Below, in pieces: positions 34,031-43,144 of a stretch of 50,616 nucleotides of DNA. Each line of letters opens with the position of its first letter. The stretch's first letter is position 1. Both the position numbers and the translations under genes were made by a program. Source of the stretch: Burkholderiales bacterium (GTDB lineage Bacteria; Pseudomonadota; Gammaproteobacteria; Burkholderiales; Burkholderiaceae_B); the NCBI GenBank assembly GCA_021300475.1, contig JAJTDO010000014.1, positions 1 to 50,616 on the forward strand, written 5' to 3'. The notes beneath the pieces are model-generated. The model was not told where the DNA came from, searched no databases, and was given only the letters and a program-made list of their open reading frames with translations.

Positions 34031-35149
34031 ATGCCTGTGAGTCTGTTCCGCAACGTCATTTCCAAATTGGGCAACCGCGTTCAAAATACAGCAGAGGCTG
34101 TTACCCAAGCAGTGGGGGGTACAGTCACCAACACCATTGACGCCGCCATTCAGTCAAAAATCGGCAACGCTGTTGGCGAAGCGTGGCAAAAAACCTTGAG
34201 CGGGGTATCTCCAGTTTCAGGCTTCGACAACCAAACCGCCTGGTCTCACAAAGATTTTGAAAAACACATAAAAAACAAACTCAAACAAGGCATCGGCAAG
34301 CACCCGTTCTTCCAGAAACTGCTGTCTGGGCAACTCACGGAAGCGCAACTGCAGGGTTGGTTGAGTAACGAATTTTACTTTCAGGTGAATCTTTCACTAA
34401 AAGATGCAGCGATACTGTCAAACTGTGAAGACATTGAGTTTCGCCGCGGCTGGACCAGACGCCTGCTTGAGCAAGACGGCCAAGACAGCAAATCCGGTGC
34501 GATTGAACATTGGTGTCGTCTGGCCGAGTCTCAGGGCCTGCAAAGGGAACAACTTCTGAATTTCAGTCAAGTAACCCCCGGGGTGCGTTTTGCTGTTGAT
34601 TCCTACTTGAACTTTGCAAGACGGGCCCCATGGCAAGAGGCTGTTTGTGCCAGCGGGAGCGAATTGACCAGCGCAGATTACTGGAAAACGCTGTTGGACG
34701 CCTTGGGCACACATTACAAAAAGCCAGACGCAAAAGCCGTCGACTTTTTCACACAAAGAGCCGCTGAAGCAAAGCGGGATTATGACCTGGGCCTGTCTGC
34801 GATCACGGATTATTTCACCAACCGCGAAGATCAGGAATATGCATTGGACATCATGCAATTCAAGCTGGATATTTTATGGACTTGTCTGGACACGCTGAAT
34901 CTGGCGATGGCAGGACAGGAGCCCGCTCCAGCGCTGGAACCCGTTAAAAAGGCCAAGGGGGCAACCCCAAAAAGAAGCCAGAAAAAGCGTTCAATTACAG
35001 AGAAAAATGCAATTGATCAGAAGTCGGAAAGACCTTCCGCTGGCTCCAAAAAGAAGGTGTCGGGGAAAACCGTTGCAGCAGACTCACCGCAGCCCTCAGC
35101 AGACACATCGACTGCATCTGCTGAGATCGGCAAACCTGCCGAAACCTGA
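34031..35149 (+). CDS. PqqC-like (TenA/PqqC fold) protein with altered active site
   Basis: A 372-residue protein. I start at ATG 34031 (AGAGAG just upstream). Residues 80-300 match the PqqC pattern: HPFFQKLLSGQL, WLSNEFYFQVNL, LKDAAILSNCEDIEFRRGW, QVTPGVRFAVDSYLNFAR and FKLDILWTCLDTL. PqqC closes the last ring of PQQ, but key positions differ here: NRFYYQ is NEFYFQ, the DHDG histidine is replaced (LLEQDGQ), and the usual LFAPxIH histidine is absent (LTSADYWKTLL). So PQQ synthesis is unlikely. The N-terminal 60 residues are amphipathic, and the last 75 are Lys/Ser/Ala-rich and disordered. No other pqq gene is present. It converges with apbC with no gap. Confidence 0.85.
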   Translation: MPVSLFRNVISKLGNRVQNTAEAVTQAVGGTVTNTIDAAIQSKIGNAVGEAWQKTLSGVSPVSGFDNQTAWSHKDFEKHIKNKLKQGIGKHPFFQKLLSGQLTEAQLQGWLSNEFYFQVNLSLKDAAILSNCEDIEFRRGWTRRLLEQDGQDSKSGAIEHWCRLAESQGLQREQLLNFSQVTPGVRFAVDSYLNFARRAPWQEAVCASGSELTSADYWKTLLDALGTHYKKPDAKAVDFFTQRAAEAKRDYDLGLSAITDYFTNREDQEYALDIMQFKLDILWTCLDTLNLAMAGQEPAPALEPVKKAKGATPKRSQKKRSITEKNAIDQKSERPSAGSKKKVSGKTVAADSPQPSADTSTASAEIGKPAET

Positions 35150-36238
35150 TCAGGTGTTTTGAACAACGATACTAGGGAACTTCAAGCTCATGTCTTTTGA
35201 AGTTTCAGCCACTTTCACAGCCACACGCCTTGCAATTGTCTTGTAGGTTTGTGCCAGCGTTCCGTCCGGGTCTGCAACAACCGTAGGCTTGCCGGAATCT
35301 GCCTGCTCGCGGATGCGAATGTCCAGAGGCAAACCACCCAGATATTCAATGCCGTAAGTACCTGCCATGCGCTCACCACCGCCCTCGCCAAAAATGTGTT
35401 CAGCGTGACCGCATTGCGTGCAAACATGAATGGCCATGTTTTCTATGATGCCGAGAATGGGAACACCCACCTTCTCGAACATTTTCAAACCTTTTTTTGC
35501 GTCCAGCAGCGCGATGTCCTGAGGCGTGGTCACAATAACAGCGCCGGTTACAGGGACCTTTTGCGACAAGGTGAGTTGGATATCACCGGTACCAGGAGGC
35601 ATATCGACAATCAGATAGTCCAAGTCACCCCAGTTGGTTTGGCGCAGCAACTGCTCAAGCGCGCTGGAAACCATGGGGCCGCGCCACACCATCGCCGTGT
35701 CTTCATCGATCATGAAACCCATGGACATGGCTTCAATACCATGCCCTTCCATTGGTTCAATAATGGTGCCATCGGCTGTTTCAGGCCGACCTACAATGCC
35801 TAGCATGGTGGGTTGGGACGGGCCGTAAATGTCTGCATCCAAAATACCGACCTTTGCGCCCTCGGCAGACAAGGCCAAGGCCAGATTGACAGCCGTTGTA
35901 CTTTTTCCAACCCCGCCCTTGCCTGAAGCCACCGCAATGATGTTCTTGACGTTGGGCAGAGGTTTCAAGCCGCGCTGAACCGCATGCGCAACAATCTTGA
36001 CGCTGCCATTAACGCTCACATTGCCCATGCCGGGAATGGCGCGCAACTTGGCGATAATGGACTTGCGCATGCCATCTATCTGACTTTTACCCGGATAACC
36101 CAACTCAAGATCAAGGCTGACATCGTCTCCATCCACCTGAATATTCTTGATGCACCTTGCAGCCATCAGGTCTTTCTTCAGGTTCGGGTCCATGATTTCC
36201 TTCAGCGCCGCCTGTACCTGTTCAACCGTCATGCCCAT
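35150..36238 (-). CDS. apbC: Fe-S cluster carrier ATPase ApbC/Mrp
   Basis: A 362-residue P-loop ATPase of the Mrp/NBP35 group that carries [4Fe-4S] clusters to apoproteins. Residues 1-85 form the MIP18-like (DUF59) domain; the deviant Walker A is GKGGVGKST (106-114); ILDADIYGPSQPTM and VDMPPGTGD follow; and a CTQCGH CxxC near residue 280 holds the bridging cluster. AGAGGG lies six bases before the ATG; a second ATG two codons in is possible. It stands alone, convergent with the PqqC-like gene. Confidence 0.97.
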   Translation of the reverse strand: MGMTVEQVQAALKEIMDPNLKKDLMAARCIKNIQVDGDDVSLDLELGYPGKSQIDGMRKSIIAKLRAIPGMGNVSVNGSVKIVAHAVQRGLKPLPNVKNIIAVASGKGGVGKSTTAVNLALALSAEGAKVGILDADIYGPSQPTMLGIVGRPETADGTIIEPMEGHGIEAMSMGFMIDEDTAMVWRGPMVSSALEQLLRQTNWGDLDYLIVDMPPGTGDIQLTLSQKVPVTGAVIVTTPQDIALLDAKKGLKMFEKVGVPILGIIENMAIHVCTQCGHAEHIFGEGGGERMAGTYGIEYLGGLPLDIRIREQADSGKPTVVADPDGTLAQTYKTIARRVAVKVAETSKDMSLKFPSIVVQNT

Positions 36239-36381
36239 ATCAAACCCTCTCTTACTCTTTTATTGATCTGTTCTTACAACTGCCTCAAGTCTATCGGTTT
36301 TTTGAACTTTGAGTTTTTCAAGCCTCTGTTGGCAAATGTCAGCCAAGCCATGCGTGGCGTGGTGCCTCTGCGCTAAGGAGT

Positions 36382-37989
36382 TCAGAGCGCCGTCTGTGGC
36401 TGAGCGAGGTCGGTTTTGCGTCTGGCAGGTATGGAATCACAATCCTCCAAGGTTCGCATCGGCACCTCGAACCAGAATGTGGATCCCACCCCTGGTTCGC
36501 TTTTAACGCCCATGACGCCATCCATCAGGTTCACCAGTTTCCTGGAGATCGTCAAACCCAAGCCAGTACCGCCATAGCGACGGGTGGTGAAAGAATCTGC
36601 TTGCGTAAATGGATTGAAAATGTTTTCGAGTTGGTCGGCTGGAATTCCAATACCGGTGTCACTGATTTCAAAACGAATATTAAAGGGCTGCCCTTTTCGC
36701 AGGCGTTCCTCACTCTGCTTGGGAAAGAGCTCCACGGTGGCCGTAACACAACCAACATGGGTAAATTTGACCGCATTACCCACCAGATTCAGCAAAATTT
36801 GACGCAGACGGCACAAATCCCCCACCAGAGAAAGTGGGATATCAGGCGCAACGTCGACACTGGCCTGCAGGTTTTTCTCTTTCAAGCGAATGGAAACAAT
36901 GGAAAAGACCTCGGAAAGCAACTGTTTCAAATTCAAAGGCTGCATGATCAGGTCAATTTTCCCTGACTCTATTTTTGAAAGATCCAGCACATCATTGATC
37001 ACCGTCATCAGCGATTCCGCCGAGCTTTTGATCATTTGCGCGAATTCTCTCTGCTCTGGCTCCAAATTGCCGTCTAGCAGCAGATCGCTCATGCCGATCA
37101 CGCCGTTCATGGGGGTTCTGATTTCATGGCTGACCGTGGCCAAAAAAACACTCTTTGCCTGGCTGGCCGCTTTTGCTGCATCAATGGCTGACTGCAATTG
37201 CGCCTCCGCCTGTTTTCGTTCGGTAATATCAAGCATCAGCAGTGCAAACTCGCCCGGCCGCGTTCGAAATGAGCGGACGTCGAAGAACTTCTTTAACCGA
37301 GGATCAAAAACTTCAAATTCGACAGAGACGCCATCTACAACGACATTGGCGAATCGGCGGATTGATGAAAGATCGGCCTCAGGATCCAATTCGCGGATGG
37401 TACGACCCACGACAAGGTTGGCCGGATTGCCCACCAGTTTCTCAAAGGACGGGTTCACAGCCAGAAATTGATAATCGACCACTTCACCCGCGTCGTTGAA
37501 TACAGCCCGTTGTATACCAACAGCGCTGCGCATCTCCTCAAACAAACGTTTGAACCTCTGTTCCGCGTTTTGCACGATGTGCCGTTGCTGGTCTTGGTTG
37601 CGTTCGTGTAGAAGATTTAAAGCCTCGGCCAACTGGCTGATTTCTGAAGTGGCAAACTTTGGCAAACGCGCCCAATTTCCAGCGCCCTTTAACAAGGGGG
37701 AAGCAAAACTGATCAGGCCTTCCATGTCTCTCATGGCCCAACGCCCCAGCAAGCGCCCCATGATTACCAGAAGGGAAACAGATGTCAGCAAGAAAACCAC
37801 CGGCCCTACCCAGCCGAAGTCTCCTCCGGTGGTGAACACCGCGTTAAGTTCCCTATCAATAATTTCCTTGGCCGCTTGGGGAAGAAACAGCCAGACACCG
37901 AGTGAAAACGCCACCAGGGTTCCCAAGGACATGGCGAACCCAACCCATACGATGTACCAAGCCAACGATTTTTCACTGCGCCAACGCAT
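36382..37989 (-). CDS. PAS-containing sensor histidine kinase
   Basis: A membrane kinase of about 535 residues. Two membrane segments (about 12-35 and 58-78) enclose a short periplasmic loop, followed by a HAMP-like linker ([21 protein letters not shown]), one PAS domain (about 140-255, ending [16 protein letters not shown]), HisKA with [20 protein letters not shown], and HATPase_c with [16 protein letters not shown] and [13 protein letters not shown]. It is complete as a kinase but has no receiver, although its H-box is of the hybrid BarA-like type. ATG 37989 is preferred; a GTG at 38004 would add five residues. No response regulator is adjacent, so the partner is unknown. Confidence 0.93.
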   Translation of the reverse strand: MRWRSEKSLAWYIVWVGFAMSLGTLVAFSLGVWLFLPQAAKEIIDRELNAVFTTGGDFGWVGPVVFLLTSVSLLVIMGRLLGRWAMRDMEGLISFASPLLKGAGNWARLPKFATSEISQLAEALNLLHERNQDQQRHIVQNAEQRFKRLFEEMRSAVGIQRAVFNDAGEVVDYQFLAVNPSFEKLVGNPANLVVGRTIRELDPEADLSSIRRFANVVVDGVSVEFEVFDPRLKKFFDVRSFRTRPGEFALLMLDITERKQAEAQLQSAIDAAKAASQAKSVFLATVSHEIRTPMNGVIGMSDLLLDGNLEPEQREFAQMIKSSAESLMTVINDVLDLSKIESGKIDLIMQPLNLKQLLSEVFSIVSIRLKEKNLQASVDVAPDIPLSLVGDLCRLRQILLNLVGNAVKFTHVGCVTATVELFPKQSEERLRKGQPFNIRFEISDTGIGIPADQLENIFNPFTQADSFTTRRYGGTGLGLTISRKLVNLMDGVMGVKSEPGVGSTFWFEVPMRTLEDCDSIPARRKTDLAQPQTAL

Positions 37990-38104
37990 AGAACCTGCCG
38001 ACACTCAATTTTCAATGCCGTAAGTATGAGGTGCAGCCCAGTGTTTCAACAAACCAGAGCAGAGAGAGAAAACCTTCACTCTTTGTGTCATTGATTCACG
38101 ATTT

Positions 38105-39322
38105 TTAAAATTGTGCCATTAAACGGTCGGAAATCATGACCAGCGCAGCGGTCAAACTACCCGCGAAGGCACCTAGCAGCGGATAGTATTTTTCGATGGA
38201 AGAAACTGTGGGACGGAAAACGTCTTCAAATTCACGCGACGACATTTCGTTCAAACGCGTTTCTATGGTTTTTTGCAGTGCCAGTGACTCATCAATGTAG
38301 GCTTTTGCATTGCCCATGTGCAGACCTAATTCAGCCCAAAAACATTCAGCAAGATCGTGCTTGACGTTTTGCCAGTTTTTGACGCCGATGATGTTGACCA
38401 CCACCGGTTTGAGGGATTTAACCGCTTCATCAACAGAATCAGACACCAGTACGTGCAACATTTTGTGCAAGCGCGCGGAACGGACACCGCTGATCAGCTC
38501 GACAATCAGATCGTCCACCAGCATGACTTCCGTAATGACAACGTGGGTATAGGCTTTGGCAATTTCAGCTTGACGCGTGTAGAACGGACCATACCAATTA
38601 ATTTGAAAGCGCCCTATTTTCCGAGGGGTAAAGTAGAGCAACTCAATGGCAAACCAATGGCAAACGTAACCCACGGCGCAGCACACCAGCAGAGTAAAAA
38701 ACACGGAATGGCTCAACACCCAGCACACATAGGCCAGCAAAACGACCAGACCACCCCACACTACGCTGAGCTTTAACAAAAACTGCATGGGCGCTTTGCC
38801 CGCCTCAACCACCAGGTCAATCAACACCTTGGGTTGCGACAACATTTTTTTCACTGCCTGCGATTTCAAATCGGCAAACCGGGCCGGGTCGCTGCAAATG
38901 GCCTTGGCCACTTCAATGGACACAACAGGCACACGCTGACTGGCCAGCAACTTTATTTTTTCCTGCACAAAAGACGGAAGCATTTCCCACACCATGGGCG
39001 AGTGTTTGCTCAGCGCCTGGGAAACCGCCTTGTCTGCAGCCAACTGCATGGGCTCACACAAAATACCCGCAAGAATGTAGGGATCAAGCCGTTGCGCCAT
39101 CACTTTGGGCGGCAACAAAACGGTAAGTGCGCCTTGAGCCGCCAACTCTGCCATGTCGTTTAGCAAACCTTTGAGCCACGCATGCACAAACTCTGGCAGC
39201 GAGCGCAACTGCACCGGCCTGGAAAGCGCCTGCAACAACCCCCCGGTGCCAATTGTGTGGCTTACCGGTAAAATCCCTACGGAGCAAAGAATTGCGAATG
39301 CAAAAATCGAGTCAAGAACCAC
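38105..39322 (-). CDS. DUF445 family membrane protein (divergent copy)
   Basis: A 405-residue paralogue of the protein encoded at 39483, recognisable by matching stretches (KHSPMVWEMLPSFVQ; GRFQINWYGPFYTRQAEIAKAY; IVELISGVRSARLHKML; LNEMSSREFEDVFRPTVSS). It has one N-terminal hydrophobic segment, a central pair (about 187-230) and a C-terminal one. The first DUF445 signature, a TKxxAVxxMFxP segment, is not retained; the N-terminus looks replaced or eroded. The GTG start at 39322 has no clear ribosome site, so the start is insecure. The family has no settled function beyond membrane/envelope association. It diverges from its paralogue, 160 bp apart. Confidence 0.8.
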   Translation of the reverse strand: MVLDSIFAFAILCSVGILPVSHTIGTGGLLQALSRPVQLRSLPEFVHAWLKGLLNDMAELAAQGALTVLLPPKVMAQRLDPYILAGILCEPMQLAADKAVSQALSKHSPMVWEMLPSFVQEKIKLLASQRVPVVSIEVAKAICSDPARFADLKSQAVKKMLSQPKVLIDLVVEAGKAPMQFLLKLSVVWGGLVVLLAYVCWVLSHSVFFTLLVCCAVGYVCHWFAIELLYFTPRKIGRFQINWYGPFYTRQAEIAKAYTHVVITEVMLVDDLIVELISGVRSARLHKMLHVLVSDSVDEAVKSLKPVVVNIIGVKNWQNVKHDLAECFWAELGLHMGNAKAYIDESLALQKTIETRLNEMSSREFEDVFRPTVSSIEKYYPLLGAFAGSLTAALVMISDRLMAQF

Positions 39323-39482
39323 GGTAATTTACTTAAATGTGATGGAGCGTCATGTTTTTATGATATATCTAGCGACTTTTTAAAGCTTTTTTTATGGCAG
39401 TTCTGCGCTAGCGTTTCCGCAAGTATATACGGCGAACAAATATTTAAGAACTGTTAATACAATAAAACAGATTGGAGACACA

Positions 39483-40715
39483 ATGGATTGGACGGCCATT
39501 TCTATAGATTTTCAGGAACACTTGTTACTGTATCTTTCTATTCCGCTTGTGGCGGCGATGATTGGTTACGTAACCAAAATTGCTGCTGTCAAAATGATGT
39601 TTTATCCAATTGATTTTATTGGCATAAAGCCTTTTTTCGGTTGGCAGGGAATTGTCCCGAAGAATGCCGAAAGAATGGCGACCATCGCCGTGGACACCAT
39701 CACCACAAAACTGATCTCGGTCCGGGAGGTCATCGCGCAACTGGACTCAGAGGGCTTGGCCAAGGAACTGGAAGGCCCGGCACTGATGATCACGGAAAGC
39801 ATCATTCGCGAGGTCATGGCCAAGCACCAGCCAAAATTGTGGGAATCGCTGCCGGATTTTGCCCAACGGTCCTTGATCAACCGAGTCAGAAATGATGTGC
39901 CGGAAGTCATTGCTTCGGTGATGGAAGATGTGAAGAACAACATTGACCAACTCCTGGACTTGAAAGCCTTGGTCATCCGGCTTTTGCTCAACGACAAACC
40001 TTTGCTTAATCGAATTTTTCTTGAAGTCGGCAGAAAAGAATTCCGCTTTTTCGGCATTGCCGGCCTGTACTTCGGCTTTCTACTGGGTTTGATTCAAATG
40101 GTGCTGTGGGTACTTTTCAAAAGTCCTTGGATTTTGCCGCTTTTCGGTTTTATCGTTGGCTTCATCTCCGACTGGGTGGCGCTGAACATTCTGTTTGAAC
40201 CCAAAAAACCCATTCCTTTGGGTTCCTACACCATACAAGGCCTGTTTCTGAAGCGTCAAAAAGAAGTGGCACGTGAATATGCAAAAATCATTGCCAATGA
40301 AATTTTGACGCCACGAACCATCATGGGTGAAATTGTTTCCGGCCCACTGTCTGCCAGACTGGAAGAGTTGGTAGACCGCCGGGTTCGGGAAGCCGTGGAT
40401 TCAAAAGCCAGTATCGTGAAACCATTCGTTGTTATGGCAGTGGGTGCAGAGACCTTCCAGCAAATGAAACTGGATATTTCCAGATTGCTCCTGGCGCAAT
40501 TTGAAGATGTGATATTGCAGGCGGAAGATTTTGTGAAAACCTCTCTCGACATTGAAAATATGGTGGGCACCAAGATGGAATCCATGACTGCCTTGGAATT
40601 CGAGGGATTGCTACGTCCAGTGTTCAAGCAAGAAGAGTGGATTCTGATCATCACCGGAGCGGTACTTGGTTTCTTGGTCGGCGAGGCACAATTGCAGATC
40701 ATGACCCACCTTTAA
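39483..40715 (+). CDS. DUF445 family membrane protein
   Basis: A 410-residue protein with the intact DUF445 layout: N-terminal membrane segment with GYVTKIAAVKMMFYPIDF, a PGxVPKN-type segment (GWQGIVPKNAERMA), a long helical region rich in charged residues, two central membrane segments (about 190-230), the second signature WVALNILFEPKKPIPLG, a further helical region and a C-terminal membrane anchor. GGAGA precedes the ATG. DUF445 proteins are widespread but functionally unassigned. The divergent neighbour is a shortened or changed paralogue, so the pair arose by duplication and inversion or by back-to-back placement. Confidence 0.9.
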   Translation: MDWTAISIDFQEHLLLYLSIPLVAAMIGYVTKIAAVKMMFYPIDFIGIKPFFGWQGIVPKNAERMATIAVDTITTKLISVREVIAQLDSEGLAKELEGPALMITESIIREVMAKHQPKLWESLPDFAQRSLINRVRNDVPEVIASVMEDVKNNIDQLLDLKALVIRLLLNDKPLLNRIFLEVGRKEFRFFGIAGLYFGFLLGLIQMVLWVLFKSPWILPLFGFIVGFISDWVALNILFEPKKPIPLGSYTIQGLFLKRQKEVAREYAKIIANEILTPRTIMGEIVSGPLSARLEELVDRRVREAVDSKASIVKPFVVMAVGAETFQQMKLDISRLLLAQFEDVILQAEDFVKTSLDIENMVGTKMESMTALEFEGLLRPVFKQEEWILIITGAVLGFLVGEAQLQIMTHL

Positions 40716-40878
40716 ATGGTGACAGTCTTTTAAAAAAGGAATGATTCAGAACAGGCTAACCACGGCATTTATCAGTTTTTGCAAATAAGCTAATAACTAA
40801 AAAATACAGTTCTATATGCAAAAACGTTATAAAATGTCGATTGTTAAAACCTAGTCTGGTTCATTCCTGCTCCTTCGT

Positions 40879-41655
40879 ATGTCATCCTTCATTCAAGAAC
40901 GCGTCACCAGTGTGCATCATTGGAACGACACCCTTTTCAGCTTCAAAACTACCCGTGATCCAGGCCTTCGCTTCCACAGCGGTCATTTCGTCATGATCGG
41001 ACTGGAAGTGGACGGCAGACCCCTTCTGCGCGCCTACAGTATCGCCAGCGCTAATTACGAAGAAAATCTGGAGTTTTTCAGCATCAAGGTGCCGGACGGA
41101 AAACTCACCTCGCGTCTGCAGCATTTGCAGGTAGGTGACACCGTTTTGGTAAGCAGGAAACCCACAGGCACCTTGGTTCTGGACGATTTGAAAGCCGGCA
41201 AAAACCTTTTCCTGTTCGGAACGGGAACTGGACTTGCTCCGTTCATGAGCATCATCAAAGACCCTAGCATCTATGAAAAATTCGAGAAAATCGTTTTGGT
41301 TCATGGCGTGCGCTTTGTCAACGAACTGGCTTACAGCGACTACATCACACACGACTTGCCAAGCAACGAGTTTTTCGGTGAAGAGGTACAAGAAAAACTG
41401 ATCTACTACCCGACAGTGACTCGGGAAGCGTTTAAAAATCAGGGTCGAATCACCGACTTGATTGACAACAACAAACTGTGTGCAGATATCGGCTTGCCAC
41501 CCATGAATCCGGAAACCGACAGGGCCATGATTTGCGGCAGCCCGAGCATGTTGGCAGACATCCGCTCACTGCTCGACGCCCGGGGCTTTGTTGTGTCCCC
41601 AGGCATTGGAGAGCCAGGCGACTACGTGTTTGAACGGGCGTTTGTTGAAAAATAA
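40879..41655 (+). CDS. fpr: Ferredoxin--NADP reductase
   Basis: A 258-residue bacterial-type (Fpr-like) reductase that moves electrons between NADPH and ferredoxin or flavodoxin, for Fe-S and radical chemistry and oxidative-stress defence. FAD motif RAYSIAS and KVPDGKLTSRLQ, nucleotide loop FGTGTGLAPFMSI, NADPH region LVHGVRFVNELAY, ICGSPSML, and a C-terminal aromatic-plus-EK end (DYVFERAFVEK) typical of subclass I enzymes. Its length is standard. Upstream 163 bp are AT-rich and contain a TATAAA stretch at about 40828 but no clear -35. Confidence 0.96.
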   Translation: MSSFIQERVTSVHHWNDTLFSFKTTRDPGLRFHSGHFVMIGLEVDGRPLLRAYSIASANYEENLEFFSIKVPDGKLTSRLQHLQVGDTVLVSRKPTGTLVLDDLKAGKNLFLFGTGTGLAPFMSIIKDPSIYEKFEKIVLVHGVRFVNELAYSDYITHDLPSNEFFGEEVQEKLIYYPTVTREAFKNQGRITDLIDNNKLCADIGLPPMNPETDRAMICGSPSMLADIRSLLDARGFVVSPGIGEPGDYVFERAFVEK

Positions 41656-41982
41656 GACGGCTGTTAAAAGCCAGTTGAAAAGAAAAAACCCAGGTCAAAC
41701 TGACCTGGGCTAAATCTGCCAAAAAAGAAGGTTGGCAGAGGAGACAAATTCATAGTACTACTTTTCATGTCGCACCGCAACATATCACCCATTCGGTGTA
41801 GACACTGACCACAAGCGGTTTTTATTAAAAAAGCTTACTTAAACAACCCCCATTTGACGCAACGCAACAACCCTGACCGGGACCGTTTTTTACACAGCTT
41901 GGCGCTAAAAGCAGCGGCAAATTCTGAGACTTTTCCAGACTTGTCCTACAATGCGCAAATATCTTCTAAGCAAAGGTGTTGG
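41656..41982. other. 327-bp intergenic region between fpr and the ParA-like remnant
   Basis: No coding sequence is supported here. It holds the hairpin at 41684-41709 and, near its end, a possible promoter: CTGAGA (41924-41929) and TACAAT (41947-41952), 17 bases apart, facing the ParA-like gene. AAAGGTGTT just before ATG 41983 could be its ribosome site. The middle part (41760-41900) shows nothing I can name. Confidence 0.5.
41684..41709. terminator. Perfect 9-bp hairpin after fpr
   Basis: CCCAGGTCA and TGACCTGGG pair perfectly around AAC. An A-run lies on the left side, so the T-run that favours termination is on the minus strand; on the plus strand the stem is followed by CTAAATCT. It may still end fpr transcription, but efficiency is uncertain because the poly-U tract would be missing. 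Confidence 0.55.
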
Positions 41983-42536
41983 ATGCAACTCATAGTCATT
42001 GCCAGCCGCAAAGGCGGCGTAGCGACCCCCAAGGCTCTCTCACATGGTGGGCAAGCCAGAGAAACACGGGTTCGCCGCGTTTTGATTCCATTGAACCGGA
42101 ACAACTGGGCGCCCACATGACACGCCTGAAAAAAGAAGGCGTGGAATTGCTTATCGTGGACACTCCTCCCATCGAAACGCCCTGGATCAACAAATTAATG
42201 GTCAAGGCCGATTTGGTTGTAGTGCCCACCCGCGCAAGTCCATTGGACATTCATGCCATCGGAACCACCATGAAAGCAGCACAACACGCACAAACCAATA
42301 TGGTGTGGGTATTAAACGGCGTGTCTTCGCGGTCGAAAATCGCGGATGCCGTGGCAGATGAACTCAAGCGCTTTGCACCCTTGGCCCCGGTCAACGTGCA
42401 TGAACGCACCGATTATGTCTTAGCCATGGGCCAAGGACGAACCGTCGTAGAAACCAAAGCAAGCGGCATTTCCGCCAAGGAAATCCGCTCGGTTTGGAAA
42501 TTTATCAGCAGCAAACTTCCAAAGGCGAAAGCATGA
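41983..42536 (+). pseudogene. ParA-family ATPase gene disrupted by an internal deletion and frameshift
   Basis: ATG 41983 opens with MQLIVIASRKGGV, the start of a ParA/MinD-type P-loop, but the GKST part and the following helix and strand are missing; the sequence continues at 42023 in the next frame as DPQGSLTWWASQRNTGSPRF, a normal ParA segment, then LLIVDTPP, LVVVPTRASPLD and a normal C-terminus to 42536. About 25 residues, including the ATP-binding lysine, appear deleted and the frame is shifted. ATG 42117 could give a shortened product of about 139 residues without a P-loop. The stop overlaps the next start as ATGA, so the gene still leads that operon. Confidence 0.82.
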
Positions 42537-43132
42537 GCGATACCACGGCCCCTCAGGGCCTGAATGCAGATGAACTGGCAGAACTCGAAGAGTTTCTCAT
42601 GTCTGACAATACACCAGACGCCTGTATGGATGTCTCCACACTCGACGGATTCCTCACCTGCATCCTGTCCTGCCCCACCCGGCCGGAAGCCGAAGAGTGG
42701 ATCAACTGGATTTGGGACACCGAGGCTGCAGAAGAGCAGCCAAGCTTCGACAGTCAGGCGCAGAGCGACCTGATGTACGGTTTGATTGCAAGACATGCCG
42801 CTGCGCTTGAAGCCACCCTCAAGGCACAATCCGAAGACTATGAACCCGTATTTTTCTATCAGGACGAAGACGGTGAAGTGCCTGCGCTTGATGAATGGTG
42901 CATAGGCTACATGATTGCCATGGCAGACTATTACGAGCAATGGCATGACTTGTTGGCTGCAAAACCCGGCCTGTTTGAACCCATCCGTTTGTTTGGTACC
43001 GAGGATGGTCAGGAAAGTCTGAATAAAACACTGGAAGCCCTGAACACCGAGGAATTTGAGGCGCGTATGCAGGCTTTTGCAGGCGAAATACGCACAGCAG
43101 CGCTGAACATCTTCCGCGAAGTACACGCCTGA
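42533..43132 (+). CDS. UPF0149 (YgfB/YecA-like) family protein
   Basis: A 199-residue acidic, helical protein of the UPF0149 family. Landmarks: LAELEEFLMSDNTPDACMDVS, STLDGFLTCILSCPTRPEAEEWINWIW and WCIGYMIAMADYYEQWHDL. The C-terminal SEC-C zinc-binding motif of YecA-like members is absent. The ATG overlaps the ParA-like stop (ATGA), so translation is probably coupled. Twelve bases separate its stop from livH. Family function is unsettled; YgfB-type members have been linked to regulation, and others to translation-related roles. Confidence 0.85.
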   Translation: MSDTTAPQGLNADELAELEEFLMSDNTPDACMDVSTLDGFLTCILSCPTRPEAEEWINWIWDTEAAEEQPSFDSQAQSDLMYGLIARHAAALEATLKAQSEDYEPVFFYQDEDGEVPALDEWCIGYMIAMADYYEQWHDLLAAKPGLFEPIRLFGTEDGQESLNKTLEALNTEEFEARMQAFAGEIRTAALNIFREVHA

Positions 43133-43144
43133 TCAGAAGGTCTG

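Noticed and set aside
41976-42120. Alternative upstream start for the ParA-like C-terminal part
   Set aside because: The first 20 codons are an out-of-frame reading of the true N-terminus (MQLIVIASRKGG lies in another frame), so this is not a natural start.
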